From Mitsuaria sp. GD03876 (lineage in GTDB: Bacteria; Pseudomonadota; Gammaproteobacteria; Burkholderiales; Burkholderiaceae_C): a stretch of 64,000 nt of DNA. The translations under genes were made by a program, and so were the position numbers. Below, piece by piece: positions 38,960 through 48,561 of the stretch (its first letter is position 1; the number at the start of each line of letters is the position of its first letter). Location: the NCBI RefSeq assembly GCF_029840635.1, contig NZ_JAOCCU010000012.1, positions 1 through 64,000 on the forward strand. The letters run 5' to 3'. The notes beneath the pieces are model-generated. The model was not told the origin of the DNA and made no database searches. It was given only the letters and a program-made list of their open reading frames with translations.

Positions 38960-39766
38960 TCAGTCGGCGCCGTCTCTCGGCACCCAGGCCGCGGGCCGCT
39001 TGCCGAGGAAGGCGGCGAAGCCCTCCTTCGCCTCGGCGCCCATGCGCACCCGGGCGATCGTCTGCGCGGTCAGCTCGCGGACCTCGCCGTCGATCGGGCC
39101 GACCTCGAGCTGCCCGAACAGCGCCTTGATCTCGGCCTGCGCCGTCGGGCCGTTCATCAGCAGCTCGGCGATCCAGCGCTCGACCGCCGCGGCCAGGCCG
39201 CCGGCCGCGTCGCTCTCGACGACCTCGTGCAGCAGGCCGATGCGCAGCGCCTCGGCGGCGGGGATGCGGCTGGCGGTCAGCGCGAGCCGGCGGGCCTCGC
39301 GCGGTCCGACCGCGTTGATCACGTAGGGCCCGATCACCGACGGCAGGATGCCGAAGCGGGCCTCGCTGACGGCGAACTGCGCGCCGGCCGCGGCGACCGC
39401 GATGTCGCAGGCCAGCGTCAGCCCGACGCCGCCGCCCAGCGCGACGCCGTGCACCTGCGCGATCGTCGGTTTCGGGCAGCGGGCGATGCGGTCCAGCATG
39501 CCGGCGAAGCGGCGCGCGTCCGCGAGGTTCCAGTCCTGCGTCGCCTCCGACGCGCGCTTCATCCACTGCAGGTCGGCGCCGGCGCTGAAGGCCTTGCCGG
39601 CGCCGTCCAGCACGACGATCCGCACGGCGGGGTCCTGGCCCAGGCGCTCGAACGCGGCGTCGAGGTCCGCGATCATGGCCTCGTCGAAGGCGTTGAACAC
39701 CTCCGGCCGGTTCATCGTCACGCGCGCCACGCCGCGCGCATCGGTCGCAATCTGCAGGGTGTCCAC
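38960..39766 (-). CDS. Enoyl-CoA hydratase/isomerase family, methylglutaconyl-CoA hydratase-like
   Basis: 268 aa from GTG 39766 (GGAG nine bases upstream). Crotonase fold with oxyanion-hole segments FSAGADLQWMKR and HGVALGGGVGLTLACD and the catalytic-acid area SEARFGILPSVIGPYV. The phrases RPEVFNAFDEAMIADL and SAGADLQWMKRAS recall LiuC/AUH (leucine and acyclic-terpene degradation) more than PaaF/PaaG, so the substrate could be a branched glutaconyl-CoA. It precedes paaH in the same direction with a repeat-filled gap of 125 bases. Confidence 0.88.
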   Translation of the reverse strand: MDTLQIATDARGVARVTMNRPEVFNAFDEAMIADLDAAFERLGQDPAVRIVVLDGAGKAFSAGADLQWMKRASEATQDWNLADARRFAGMLDRIARCPKPTIAQVHGVALGGGVGLTLACDIAVAAAGAQFAVSEARFGILPSVIGPYVINAVGPREARRLALTASRIPAAEALRIGLLHEVVESDAAGGLAAAVERWIAELLMNGPTAQAEIKALFGQLEVGPIDGEVRELTAQTIARVRMGAEAKEGFAAFLGKRPAAWVPRDGAD

Positions 39767-39879
39767 GAGGCCAGTCTCCGTTGTGCGTTGTCGTCGCCGG
39801 AGTATCGCAGCCCGACCGGTCGGTCGAAGAATCCCCCCGTGCGTCGTGGGCGACCGCCCGGCGCGCCCCGTCCGCCGGG

Positions 39880-40785
39880 TCAGCCCGGTCCGCCGTGTCC
39901 GCCGGGTGCGTCTTCCCAGACTTCCCGGACCAGCTCCCGCAGCGCGGCCAGCGCGAGGTCCTCGGGCCCTTCCTTCTGGAGCCAGCACAGCCAGGTCTCG
40001 TCCTGCCAATGCGGCCAGATCCGCAGTTCGCCGGCCTCGACCGCCGCCTGCGCCTGGTCCAGCCGCAAGACCGCGGCGCCCAGCCCGCTGGCGACCATGC
40101 CGCGCACGGCGGCCTCGGTCTCGGCCATCAGGCTGTGCGGCGGCTCGCGGCCGGCGCTCTGGAACAGCCGTTCGGCGGCGGGCCGCAGGCCGCAATCGGG
40201 TGGCGTGCCGATCCACGGCAGCGCCAGCAGCGCGTCCCGCGAGACCGGCCAGTCCCGGTCGGCGAAGCGGCGCGGCACCGCCACGGCCAGTTCCATGCGG
40301 CGCAGCCGTTCGACGACCAGGCCCTCGGCGGTCTCGCCGTCGTGCAGCACGTAGGCGCAATCGACCTCGCCGCGCCGCAGCGCCTGCACGCTGTGCAGCG
40401 ACAGCCGCTGCATCAGCTGCAGGCCGATGCCGGGATGGCGTTCGGCCAGCTTGACCATCACGTCGCCCAGGCGCAGCGCGATCGGATCGGTGACCGTGCC
40501 CATGCGCAGCACCCCGCGCACCTCGCCGCGGATCTGCGCCGCGGCCTGGCGCAGCCGCTGGGCGGCGTCCAGCGTGCGGCGCGCCTCCTCGGCCAGCCGC
40601 TCGCCGGCGCCGGTCAGCGCCATGCCGCGCGAGCTGCGCTCGAACAGCTGCACGCCCAGTTCCTCCTCCAGCGCCTTGATCTGCGCGCTGACGGCGGGCA
40701 CGCTGGTGAAGACCTTCTCCGCGGCGCGGGTCAGGTTCCGTTCGGCCACGACGGCCAGAAAGCTCTTCAGCTGGTACAGCTCCAT
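39880..40785 (-). CDS. LysR-type transcriptional regulator
   Basis: 301 aa. N-terminal helix-turn-helix MELYQLKSFLAVVAERNLTRAAEKVFTSVPAVSAQIKALEEELGVQLF, then a periplasmic-binding-protein-like effector domain (VLRMGTVTDPIALRLGDV and onward). It is divergent from the EamA transporter at 40924 with a 138-base gap, the classical LysR-target layout, so that transporter is the likely target. It ends with a Gly/Pro-rich tail. Confidence 0.92.
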   Translation of the reverse strand: MELYQLKSFLAVVAERNLTRAAEKVFTSVPAVSAQIKALEEELGVQLFERSSRGMALTGAGERLAEEARRTLDAAQRLRQAAAQIRGEVRGVLRMGTVTDPIALRLGDVMVKLAERHPGIGLQLMQRLSLHSVQALRRGEVDCAYVLHDGETAEGLVVERLRRMELAVAVPRRFADRDWPVSRDALLALPWIGTPPDCGLRPAAERLFQSAGREPPHSLMAETEAAVRGMVASGLGAAVLRLDQAQAAVEAGELRIWPHWQDETWLCWLQKEGPEDLALAALRELVREVWEDAPGGHGGPG

Positions 40786-40923
40786 GGGCCGCGATTGTGA
40801 CGAGCCGGCCCGGCGGCCGCGTTCGGATTCTTCAAACGCCCCTTCCAAAGATGCACATGGACCGCGCGCGGGGCGGTGCCCAGACTGCCGTCTCATCGAA
40901 GTCTTGCGAAAGCGACCGACGCC

Positions 40924-41871
40924 ATGTCTCCCTCCAACCCCTATGCCGCCACCGCGGCGATGCTGTTCGCCGCGGTCTCGTGGGGCAGCCTGTTCCTGGT
41001 CGGCAAGCCGGTGCTCGGCCGGCTCGACCCCATCTGGTTCACCGCCGTGCGCTACCTGCTGGCCGGCATCGGCATGACCGCGCTGGTGGTCGCCTTCGGC
41101 CAGCGGCCCTGGGCCAAGCTGCGCGCGCACTGGGGCACGCTGACCGGCTTCGGCGTGCTGGGCTACGGCTTCTTCGGCATCCTGGTGCTGGAGGGGCTCA
41201 AGCTCTCGCTGCCGTCGCACGGCGCGGTGCTGATGGCGACGATGCCGTTGACGACGATCCTGCTGCGCTGGCTGCTCGACGGCCATCGGCCGGGGCTGGG
41301 CGTGGCCGGCGCGGCGGGGCTGGCGCTGGGCGGCGTGGTGATGGTGTCGGGCGTGCTCGGGCGCGCCGACGGCCCGCCGCACATGCTGCTGGGCGACGCG
41401 CTGACGCTGCTGGGCACGCTGGGCTGGGTGCTCTACACCCGCGGCGCGGCCAAGCTGCCGGACCTCAGCCCGCTGGAGTTCACCGGACTGACCGCGCTGG
41501 CGGCGCTGCCGTGGCAACTGGGATTCGCGCTGGCCGCCACGGCGATCGGCTGGATCGAGGCGCCCGCCTGGAGCGACCTGACGCCGGTGGCGCCGCACCT
41601 GCTCTACATCGCGGCGGTGCCGACGGTGGCGGCGGTCGTCGCCTTCAACTTCGGCGTCCGGCGGCTGGGCGCGTCGCGCGGGACGCTGTTCCTGAACGGG
41701 GTACCGGTGTCGGCGCTGCTGATGAGCGTGGCGCTGGGCCAGCACCCGGCGATGCAGGAGTGGATCGGCGCGGCGCTCGTGATCGCCGCGCTGACGCTGA
41801 GCACCCGCGCGCCGACGGCCTCCCGGCCGCCGGTGGGCGCGTGCGCCGCGGTCAGCCCTGGGCGCGCTTAG
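40924..41871 (+). CDS. EamA/DMT-superfamily transporter
   Basis: 315 aa, ten hydrophobic segments in two EamA repeats (residues 8-140 and 155-295). Typical features are [32 protein letters not shown] and the second-repeat [25 protein letters not shown]. The start at 40924 was chosen over an upstream ATG because it begins just before helix 1. Its 3' end overlaps the pgk 3' end by 20 bases on opposite strands. Drug or metabolite export; substrate unknown. Confidence 0.88.
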   Translation: MSPSNPYAATAAMLFAAVSWGSLFLVGKPVLGRLDPIWFTAVRYLLAGIGMTALVVAFGQRPWAKLRAHWGTLTGFGVLGYGFFGILVLEGLKLSLPSHGAVLMATMPLTTILLRWLLDGHRPGLGVAGAAGLALGGVVMVSGVLGRADGPPHMLLGDALTLLGTLGWVLYTRGAAKLPDLSPLEFTGLTALAALPWQLGFALAATAIGWIEAPAWSDLTPVAPHLLYIAAVPTVAAVVAFNFGVRRLGASRGTLFLNGVPVSALLMSVALGQHPAMQEWIGAALVIAALTLSTRAPTASRPPVGACAAVSPGRA

Positions 41872-43045
41872 CCAGGATCTCGAAGGCCGGCAGGGTCTTG
41901 CCTTCCAGCACTTCCAGGAAGGCGCCGCCGCCGGTGGAGATGTAGCCGACGTCCTGCTCGATGCCGTACTTGGCGATCGCGGCCAGCGTGTCGCCGCCGC
42001 CGGCGATCGAGAACGCGTCCGACGCCGCGATCGCGCGGGCGATGGTCTCGGTGCCGTGGGCGAAGGCGTCGAACTCGAACACGCCGACCGGGCCGTTCCA
42101 GACGATGGTGCCGGCGGCCTTGAGCTGCTCGGCCAGCAACGCGGCCGTCTTCGGGCCGATGTCCAGGATCAGGTCGTCGTCGGCGACGTCGGTCGCGGCC
42201 TTGACGGTGGCCGGCGCGTCGGCGGCGAAGGTCTTGGCGGTCACGACATCCACCGGGATCGGCACCGCGGCGCCGCGCGCCTTCATCGCCTCGATGACGG
42301 CCTTGGCCTCGCCGACCAGGTCAGGCTCGGCCAGCGACTTGCCGATCTTCAGCCCGGCGGCCAGCAGGAAGGTGTTGGCGATGCCGCCGCCGACGATCAG
42401 GCCGTCGACGTTCCTGGCCAGCGACTGCAGGATGGTCAGCTTGGTCGAGACCTTGGAGCCCGCGACGATCGCCACCAGCGGGCGCTTCGGATTGGCCAGC
42501 GCCTTGGAGATCGCGTCGATCTCGGCGGCCAGCAGCGGGCCGGCGCAGGCGATCTTGGCGAACTGCGCGATGCCGTAGGTCGAGGCCTCGGCGCGGTGCG
42601 CGGTGCCGAAGGCGTCGTGCACGAAGATGTCGCACAGCGCGGCCATCTTCCGGGCCAGTTCCTCGCTGTTCTTCTTCTCGCCCTTGTTGACGCGGCAGTT
42701 CTCGAGCAGCACGACGCTGCCCGGCTTCACGTCGACGCCGTCGACCCAGTTCGCCACCAGCGGCACGTCGCGGCCCATCAGCTCGGACAGGCGCTTGGCG
42801 ACCGGCGCCAGCGAGTCCTCGGGCTTGAACTCGCCCTCGGTCGGGCGGCCCAGGTGCGAGGTGACCATCACGGCGGCGCCGGCCTTCAGGGCCATCTCGA
42901 TCGCGGGGATCGAGGCGCGGACGCGGGTGTCCTCGGTGATCTGGCCGGCATCGTTGAGCGGCACGTTCAGGTCGGCGCGGATGAACACGCGCTGGTCGGC
43001 CACCTTGCCGGCGGCGATCAGATCGGCGAAACGCAGGACATTCAT
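41852..43045 (-). CDS. pgk: Phosphoglycerate kinase
   Basis: 397 aa from ATG 43045 ([14 protein letters not shown]). Glycolytic ATP-generating enzyme. Signature [14 protein letters not shown], substrate-binding TSHLGRP, nucleotide-binding [16 protein letters not shown] and [13 protein letters not shown]. Its neighbours are unrelated: pyruvate kinase or gap genes are not adjacent. Confidence 0.97.
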   Translation of the reverse strand: MNVLRFADLIAAGKVADQRVFIRADLNVPLNDAGQITEDTRVRASIPAIEMALKAGAAVMVTSHLGRPTEGEFKPEDSLAPVAKRLSELMGRDVPLVANWVDGVDVKPGSVVLLENCRVNKGEKKNSEELARKMAALCDIFVHDAFGTAHRAEASTYGIAQFAKIACAGPLLAAEIDAISKALANPKRPLVAIVAGSKVSTKLTILQSLARNVDGLIVGGGIANTFLLAAGLKIGKSLAEPDLVGEAKAVIEAMKARGAAVPIPVDVVTAKTFAADAPATVKAATDVADDDLILDIGPKTAALLAEQLKAAGTIVWNGPVGVFEFDAFAHGTETIARAIAASDAFSIAGGGDTLAAIAKYGIEQDVGYISTGGGAFLEVLEGKTLPAFEILAKRAQG

Positions 43046-43186
43046 GGGAATGGGCTCGGAGTGGTTGGAAAGCGGCGGCGGGCCCACGGGGCCCGCCAAA
43101 TCGGGGCGCAGCTTAACAGCCGGGTGGCCGGGCGCGGGTCCGGGCCGGTTACGAAACGCCGCCGGAACCGGGGGCTCAGTCCGCGC

Positions 43187-43516
43187 TCACCAGCCCAGGC
43201 CGAGGCGCAGCGCCAGCATCACCGCGGTGCCGCTGACGATGGTGCCCAGGATGCCGCGCTTCCAGAAGAAGTAGGCGGTGCCGACGGCCGCCGCGTACAG
43301 GCGGGCGTCCTTCCAGGTGTGGATCAGCTCGCCCTGCGTCATGACGATCTCCGGCACGATGACCGCGGCCAGCGCCGCCAGCGGCGCGTAGCGCAGGCCG
43401 TCGCGGACCCAGCCGGGCAGCGGGATCTCGCGGTCCGGGATCATGAAGAAGGCGCGCGTGATCAGGGTGATCGCGCCCATGCCGAGGATGCCCAGCACCG
43501 CTTCCCACGCGCTCAT
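43187..43516 (-). CDS. azlD: AzlD-family branched-chain amino acid export subunit
   Basis: 109 aa, three to four membrane helices; ILGMGAITLITRAFFMIPDREIPLPGWVRDGLRYAPLAALAAVIVPEI is typical of AzlD. It overlaps the azlC stop by four bases. AzlC and AzlD together form a two-component permease for export of branched-chain amino acids or similar compounds. Confidence 0.9.
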   Translation of the reverse strand: MSAWEAVLGILGMGAITLITRAFFMIPDREIPLPGWVRDGLRYAPLAALAAVIVPEIVMTQGELIHTWKDARLYAAAVGTAYFFWKRGILGTIVSGTAVMLALRLGLGW

Positions 43517-44256
43517 GCGGACCTCCCGGTCGAGGCGTCGCCCGGCGACGGCGGCAGCCATTTCTCCATCAGCAGCCCGACCGCGACGGCCGCCGCGATC
43601 GCCACCAGGATGTTCAACCGCAGCGGCAGCGCGTAGGCCGCGACCGCCGCGCAGCCGGCCACCGCGCCGGCGACCCAGGTGTTGCGGTCCTTGAGCAGCG
43701 AGTAGCTCAGCCCCAGCAGCGCCAGCACGCCGGCGAAGCCCAGGCCCCAGGTCGTCGGGGTGTGGTCGGCCAGCAGGATGCCGGCGATCGCCGGCACCTG
43801 CCACGCGAACCAGTTGGTCGCGACGCCGCCCCAGTAATAGGGCAGCTGGTTGGCCGGATCGGGCTTGAGCTCGGGGAAGCGCTTGAGGAAGGCGACGTAG
43901 TTGAGGTCGGCCGCGAAGTAGCCGATGAACAGCCGCTGCGCGCGGGGCAGCGGCTCGAAGTACAGGCGCCACTGGGCGCTGAAGATCACGAAGCGCAGGT
44001 TGACGCAGAAGGCGGTGGCCCACAGCACCCACAGCGGCGCGCCGCTGGCCAGCAGCGGCAGCGAGGCCAGCTGCGAGCTGCCGGCGAACACCACCAGGCT
44101 CATCAGCAGCGACAGCCCGACGCCCAGGCCGCTCTTGACCATGGCCACGCCGGTGACCAGGCCCCAGGCCGAGATGCCCAGCGTGATGCCGAGCATGTCG
44201 CGCGCGCCGCGCTTGAATTCGGGGTGGCGCGCCAGCGCCGAGAGTCCTTCCGCCAT
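43513..44256 (-). CDS. azlC: AzlC-family branched-chain amino acid export permease
   Basis: 247 aa from ATG 44256. Six to seven membrane helices with FAGSSQLASLPLLASGAPLWVLWATAFCVNLRFVIFSA, which is the AzlC signature, and YYWGGVATNWFAWQ. Coupled to azlD by an ATGA overlap. No Lrp-type regulator lies adjacent. Confidence 0.9.
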   Translation of the reverse strand: MAEGLSALARHPEFKRGARDMLGITLGISAWGLVTGVAMVKSGLGVGLSLLMSLVVFAGSSQLASLPLLASGAPLWVLWATAFCVNLRFVIFSAQWRLYFEPLPRAQRLFIGYFAADLNYVAFLKRFPELKPDPANQLPYYWGGVATNWFAWQVPAIAGILLADHTPTTWGLGFAGVLALLGLSYSLLKDRNTWVAGAVAGCAAVAAYALPLRLNILVAIAAAVAVGLLMEKWLPPSPGDASTGRSA

Positions 44257-44367
44257 GGACGCGATTGTCGGCGGGCCGGTCCGGAAACGAAGCGCCCCTC
44301 GCACGCCGGGGCGTCGAGGGGCGTCCACAGTGCGCCCACCCCGCGGGGTGGCGGGCGCGTCGGCCGG

Positions 44368-45144
44368 TCAGCGTTCCTTGAGCTTGCGCACCGAGCCGGA
44401 CCCGGCGTTGGACAGGCTGATCTCCGGGCTGCCGAGGTAGGCGACGTCCCCGGAACCGGCGATGCGCACGTCGAGCCGGCGCAGCGCCTGCACCGTCACG
44501 TCGCCGCTGCCGGCGATGCTGACCTTGGCCTCGTCGACGACCAGGTCGCGGGTCTTGACGTCGCCGCTGCCGCGCACCGACACGGTCAGGCCGGCGGCCT
44601 TGCCGTGGACCAGCATGTCGCCGCTGCCGGCGACGCTCAGCGAGACGTGGTCCGCCTCCAGGCCCTGCATGCGCAGGTCGCCGCTGCCGGCGATGCTGGC
44701 GTCCAGGTTGCCGGTCTTCATCGGCTCGACGCGGATGTCGCCCGAGCCGGCGATCGACAGGCCGCGCAACTGGCGCATGTCCAGCGTGATCGTCGGCGAG
44801 CCCTTGGCGTTGAGGCTGTAGCCGCGCTTGGCGGTGATCTCCAGCGTGCGGCCCTTGCTGCCGTCGACGACCTTGGTCTCGATGTAGCTCAGCAGGTTGC
44901 GGTCGGTCTTGACCTCGACCTTGTCGGCCCCGGCCTGGCGGACCAGCACCTTGAAGTCGCCCGACAGCGCCACGGCGTCGAAGGCGCCGACATCGCGGGC
45001 ATCGGCGGCGACGTCGCCATTGCCCTCGACGCGCTGCGAGCTGCCGAAGGTCAACGACCAGGCGTTGGCGGTGCCGGCGACGGCCAGGCCCAGCGCGGCG
45101 GCGGTGAACAGGCGGCGGGCGGCACGGAAGGACGTTGTGGTCAT
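44368..45144 (-). CDS. Exported GIN-domain (DUF2807) protein with seven GSGD-type repeats
   Basis: 258 aa. Signal peptide RRLFTAAALGLAVAGTANA, then a right-handed beta-solenoid-like DUF2807 domain. The motif IAGSGD and variants recurs seven times at roughly 15-20-residue spacing (SIAGSGDIRV, SIAGSGDLRM, SVAGSGDMLV, SVRGSGDVKT, SIAGSGDVTV, RIAGSGDVAY, SNAGSGSVRK). AGGAG lies seven bases before ATG 45144. Predicted to be periplasmic or surface-exposed. The function of these proteins is unknown; adhesin-like annotation rests on fold only. Confidence 0.85.
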   Translation of the reverse strand: MTTTSFRAARRLFTAAALGLAVAGTANAWSLTFGSSQRVEGNGDVAADARDVGAFDAVALSGDFKVLVRQAGADKVEVKTDRNLLSYIETKVVDGSKGRTLEITAKRGYSLNAKGSPTITLDMRQLRGLSIAGSGDIRVEPMKTGNLDASIAGSGDLRMQGLEADHVSLSVAGSGDMLVHGKAAGLTVSVRGSGDVKTRDLVVDEAKVSIAGSGDVTVQALRRLDVRIAGSGDVAYLGSPEISLSNAGSGSVRKLKER

Positions 45145-45324
45145 GAGCGATCTCCTGATCTTTCGGATGATCGCATCTTCGTCGTGGCGCCCGTGCCCGG
45201 CGACCCCGGGATGACGAACTGCGCCATCCCCGGCATCAACTGCGCGGCCATCCGATGGTCCGATCGAACCAGGAAGGCGCTCGCGATCACGCGGCGGCGC
45301 GGCGCGCGGCACCGCGCCGGGCGC

Positions 45325-45738
45325 TCAATGGCCCTTGGCCGGCGCCTTCTCGCCGACCTGCCCCTTGGCGGTGCGCGGCGATTCCTCTTCCTCGTCGGAG
45401 GCCGCAGCGCCAGGCCGGCTGGCCTGCGGACCGGCCACCAGCGGGCGGGTGCCCTCGAGCTTGTTCTCGCGCATGTACTCGTCCATCTCGCGCCAGCCGT
45501 CGTAGACCGCCGCCTTCTGCGCCTTCGGATTGAGGGCGTAGCAGTCCTCGATGGCGCGCAGCGCGTTGCGGCAGGCGCCGCCGATGGCCTTGCCCTCGGC
45601 CACCTTGGCGGCGGCCACCTTGGCCGGATCCTCGATGCCGAGCTGGTCGCAACCGGCCAGCAGCGCGCCGGCGCCCAGCAGCGCCGCGATCAGCGCGGGG
45701 CGGACGGTCACGGTCAGGGAGCGGGGGAAGGCCTTCAT
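45325..45738 (-). CDS. Small putative lipoprotein
   Basis: 137 aa from ATG 45738 (AAGGAT upstream). Signal peptide ending in the lipobox LLAGCDQ (Cys near residue 25). The mature part has a short conserved-looking segment with cysteines (GGACRNALRAIEDCYALNPKAQKA), then a disordered Glu/Ala/Pro/Lys tail. No family recognised. The two cysteines could form a disulfide in the periplasm. The 180-base gap to the GIN-domain gene shows nothing further. Confidence 0.7.
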   Translation of the reverse strand: MKAFPRSLTVTVRPALIAALLGAGALLAGCDQLGIEDPAKVAAAKVAEGKAIGGACRNALRAIEDCYALNPKAQKAAVYDGWREMDEYMRENKLEGTRPLVAGPQASRPGAAASDEEEESPRTAKGQVGEKAPAKGH

Positions 45739-45821
45739 GGGATCCTTATCGGCCGGCGGCGCCGGGGGCTTGAACGGGGCTCGGGACATTGTCCGCGTCC
45801 GGCCGACGCGCCGATCGAAAC

Positions 45822-45847
45822 AAAAACACCGCCCGAAGGCGGTGTTT
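45822..45847 (-). terminator. Rho-independent terminator of htpX
   Basis: Ten-base perfect stem with TTCG loop on the minus strand, followed by TTTTTG. It lies 25 bases after the htpX stop. Confidence 0.85.
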
Positions 45848-45871
45848 CCCGGTTCCGGCGCGGCCCCGCGC

Positions 45872-46717
45872 TCAGCGGCGGGCCATCGCCATCAGGCGCT
45901 CGATGCGTTCCTCGGTCGACGGGTGGGTGCTGAACAGCCCCCGCAGCCCGCCGCCCGACAGCGGATTCATGATCATCATCTGCGCCGTCTCCGGATGGCG
46001 CTCGGCGGTCTCCAGCGGGATGCCCTGCGCGTAGCGGTGGATCTTGTCCAGCGCCGAGGCCAGCGCCTGCGGATCGCCGGAGATCTCGGCGCCGCCGCGG
46101 TCGGCCTCGAACTCGCGGGCGCGGCTGATCGCCATCTGGATCAGCGAGGCCGCGATCGGCGCCAGGATCGCCACCAGCAGGCCGACGATCGGGTTGGCCG
46201 GGCGGCCTTCGCTGTCGCGCGGGCTGAAGAACATCGCGAAGTTGGCCAGCATCGAGATCGCGCCGGCCATCGTCGCGCTGACCGTCGAGATCAGGATGTC
46301 GCGGTGCTTCACGTGCGCCAGCTCATGGGCCATCACGCCGCGCAGCTCGCGCTCGGACAGCACGCGCACGATGCCGGTCGTCGCGGCGACGGCGGCGTGC
46401 TGCGGATTGCGGCCGGTGGCGAACGCGTTGGGCGCGTCTTCCTGGATCAGGTAGACCTTGGGCATCGGCAGCTGGGCGCGCTCGGCCAGCTCCTTGACCA
46501 TGTTGTAGAACTGCGGCGCGCTGCGCTCGTCGACCTCCTGGGCGTTGTACATCTTCAGCACCAGCTTGTCGGAGAACCAGTAGCTGAAGAAGTTCATGCC
46601 CACCGCGACCACCAGCGCGATCAGCATGCCCGTCTGGCCGCCCAGCACGGAGCCGATCGCCATGAACAGCGCGGTGATGGCGGCCATCAGGATGGCGGTC
46701 TTCATCAGGTTGAACAT
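45872..46717 (-). CDS. htpX: Membrane-bound zinc metalloprotease HtpX
   Basis: 281 aa. Four membrane segments, zinc motif HELAH (His131, Glu132, His135) and the third ligand Glu204 in [10 protein letters not shown]. The C-terminus [19 protein letters not shown] is characteristic. Quality-control protease for inner-membrane proteins. GAGGAG is seven bases before the ATG. It lies 132 bases downstream of fmt in the same direction, a common order in betaproteobacteria. Confidence 0.96.
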   Translation of the reverse strand: MFNLMKTAILMAAITALFMAIGSVLGGQTGMLIALVVAVGMNFFSYWFSDKLVLKMYNAQEVDERSAPQFYNMVKELAERAQLPMPKVYLIQEDAPNAFATGRNPQHAAVAATTGIVRVLSERELRGVMAHELAHVKHRDILISTVSATMAGAISMLANFAMFFSPRDSEGRPANPIVGLLVAILAPIAASLIQMAISRAREFEADRGGAEISGDPQALASALDKIHRYAQGIPLETAERHPETAQMMIMNPLSGGGLRGLFSTHPSTEERIERLMAMARR

Positions 46718-46849
46718 GCAATCACTCCTCGAAAAATAGCGGTCGGAACCGCGAACCCCTGCATTGCCGGACGGTACACCGTCCAGGTTGTCCCACGTGA
46801 CGGCGAGGCCGGCCCGTTCAAGCCGGTTTCGCCGACGCTTCAGTGAGGG

Positions 46850-47821
46850 TTAAGCGAAACGGGCGCCGGCCGCCAGCGGCCGCGCCTGCAGGAAGGCCGC
46901 GGCCGGCAGCCGCTTGCCGCCGGCGCGCTGCAGCTCGGTCAGCCGGACGCTGCCGGAGCCGCAGGCGACGACCGGCCCCGCCGGCGTCACCGCCAGGACC
47001 TGGCCCGGTTCGCCCAGCGAGCCCGTCGCCTCGACGACCTCGGCGCGCCAGACCTTCAGCGATTCGCCCTCGAGCTGCGCGACGCCGCCCGGGAAGGGGT
47101 CGAAGGCGCGCAACCGGCGCGCGATCTGCGCGGCGTCGTCGCTCCAGCGGATCTGGCTTTCGGCCTTCTCGATCTTGTGGGCGTAGGTGACGCCCTCTTC
47201 AGGCTGCTGCACCGGATGGAAGCCGCCACGGGCGGCGAGTTCGAGCGCCTCGACGATCAGCCGGCCGCCGAGCGCCGCCAGCCGGTCGTGCAGCGACGCC
47301 GTGGTGTCCGACGCCGCGATGGCCAGCCGCTCCACCAGCAGCATGTCGCCGGTGTCCAGGCCTGCGTCCATCTGCATGATGGTGATGCCGGTCTCGGCGT
47401 CGCCGGCCTCGATCGCGCGGTGGATCGGCGCCGCGCCGCGCCAGCGCGGCAGGATCGAGCCGTGGATGTTCAGGCAGCCCAGGCGCGGCAGGTCCAGCAC
47501 CCATTGCGGCAGGATCAGCCCGTAGGCGGCGACGACCAGCACGTCGGGACGCGCGTCGACGAGCGCCTGCCGGCCGGCCTCGGCCTCGTCGGGGAACTTG
47601 CCGTCCAGGCGCAGGCTGCGCGGCTGCGCGACGGCGATGCCGCGCGCGGCCGCCAGCTGCTTCACCGGCGAGGCCTGCAGCTTCATGCCGCGGCCCGCGG
47701 GGCGGTCGGGCTGGCTCAGCACCAGCGGCACCTCGAAGCCGGCGTCCAGCAGCGCCTGCAGCGCGACCGCGGCGAACTCCGGCGTGCCGGCGAAGGCGAC
47801 GCGCAATCCGGACGAGGCCAT
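46850..47821 (-). CDS. fmt: Methionyl-tRNA formyltransferase
   Basis: 323 aa. Formylates initiator Met-tRNA. Catalytic and folate-site motifs are [40 protein letters not shown] and the SLLP-like loop; the C-terminal tRNA-binding OB domain is present. The start overlaps the def stop by one base (TGATG), so formylation and deformylation enzymes are made together. Confidence 0.96.
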   Translation of the reverse strand: MASSGLRVAFAGTPEFAAVALQALLDAGFEVPLVLSQPDRPAGRGMKLQASPVKQLAAARGIAVAQPRSLRLDGKFPDEAEAGRQALVDARPDVLVVAAYGLILPQWVLDLPRLGCLNIHGSILPRWRGAAPIHRAIEAGDAETGITIMQMDAGLDTGDMLLVERLAIAASDTTASLHDRLAALGGRLIVEALELAARGGFHPVQQPEEGVTYAHKIEKAESQIRWSDDAAQIARRLRAFDPFPGGVAQLEGESLKVWRAEVVEATGSLGEPGQVLAVTPAGPVVACGSGSVRLTELQRAGGKRLPAAAFLQARPLAAGARFA

Positions 47822-48336
47822 CAGCGGACCTTGGCGTCCTCGCGCGCCTTCTTCACCAGCTTGGTCTTGATGCGCTCGCGCTTGAGCGGGCTGAGGTACT
47901 CGACGAACACCTTGCCGGCGAGGTGGTCCATCTCGTGCTGCACGCACACGGCGAGCAGGCCTTCGGCATCGAACTGGAAGGTGTGGCCGTCGCGGTCCAG
48001 CGCCTGCACGGTGACCTTCTTGTGGCGCATGACCTTGTCGTAGATGGTCGGCACGGAGAGGCAGCCCTCCTCGCCTTCCATCATCTCGTCGCTGGTGGCC
48101 ACGAGTTCCGGATTGATCAGCACCAGCGGCTGGTTGCGCTCCTCGGAGACGTCCATCACGAGCAGCCGCTCGTGCACGTCCACCTGCGTGGCGGCCAGGC
48201 CGACGCCGTCGGCGTCGTACATCGTTTCCAGCATGTCGTCGGCCAGCGCGCGGATGCGGTCGTCGACCGCGGCCACGGGCTGGGCCACCGTGTGCAGGCG
48301 GGGATCGGGGTATCGAAGAATGGAGAGTTTCGCCAT
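47821..48336 (-). CDS. def: Peptide deformylase
   Basis: 171 aa from ATG 48336. Iron/zinc enzyme removing the N-formyl group from new proteins. All three motifs are intact: [13 protein letters not shown] (Cys92) and HEMDH (His134, Glu135, His138). First gene of def-fmt, divergent from the LysM gene across a 225-base gap. Confidence 0.97.
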   Translation of the reverse strand: MAKLSILRYPDPRLHTVAQPVAAVDDRIRALADDMLETMYDADGVGLAATQVDVHERLLVMDVSEERNQPLVLINPELVATSDEMMEGEEGCLSVPTIYDKVMRHKKVTVQALDRDGHTFQFDAEGLLAVCVQHEMDHLAGKVFVEYLSPLKRERIKTKLVKKAREDAKVR

Positions 48337-48410
48337 GGTGGGGACGCGAGGCGCCGTGGTTGCTGTGGACAGCGCACAACGCCTGTTTGTAAGGGCTTGC
48401 AAGGGAGGGC

Positions 48411-48433
48411 GGGCACCTTCATTGTGGGTGCCC
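48411..48433. other. Hairpin in the def / LysM divergent intergenic region
   Basis: GGGCACC pairs with GGTGCCC around a 9-base loop, next to a CCCC/GGGG minor hairpin. It lies in the 5' leader regions of both divergent genes. There is no T-run; possibly structural only. The remainder of the 225-base gap shows no clear promoter. Confidence 0.35.
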
Positions 48434-48561
48434 CTGAACCGGGGCAGAATCGCCGCCAGCGAGTTGGTCGATTTTCGCCGATTTGGCGGTCAGTCCGGCC
48501 CTCGTCACAAAAGCGCCATTGGCCACGAGAGGCCTTCGATCTCGGCGCGGGAGAACAAGGA

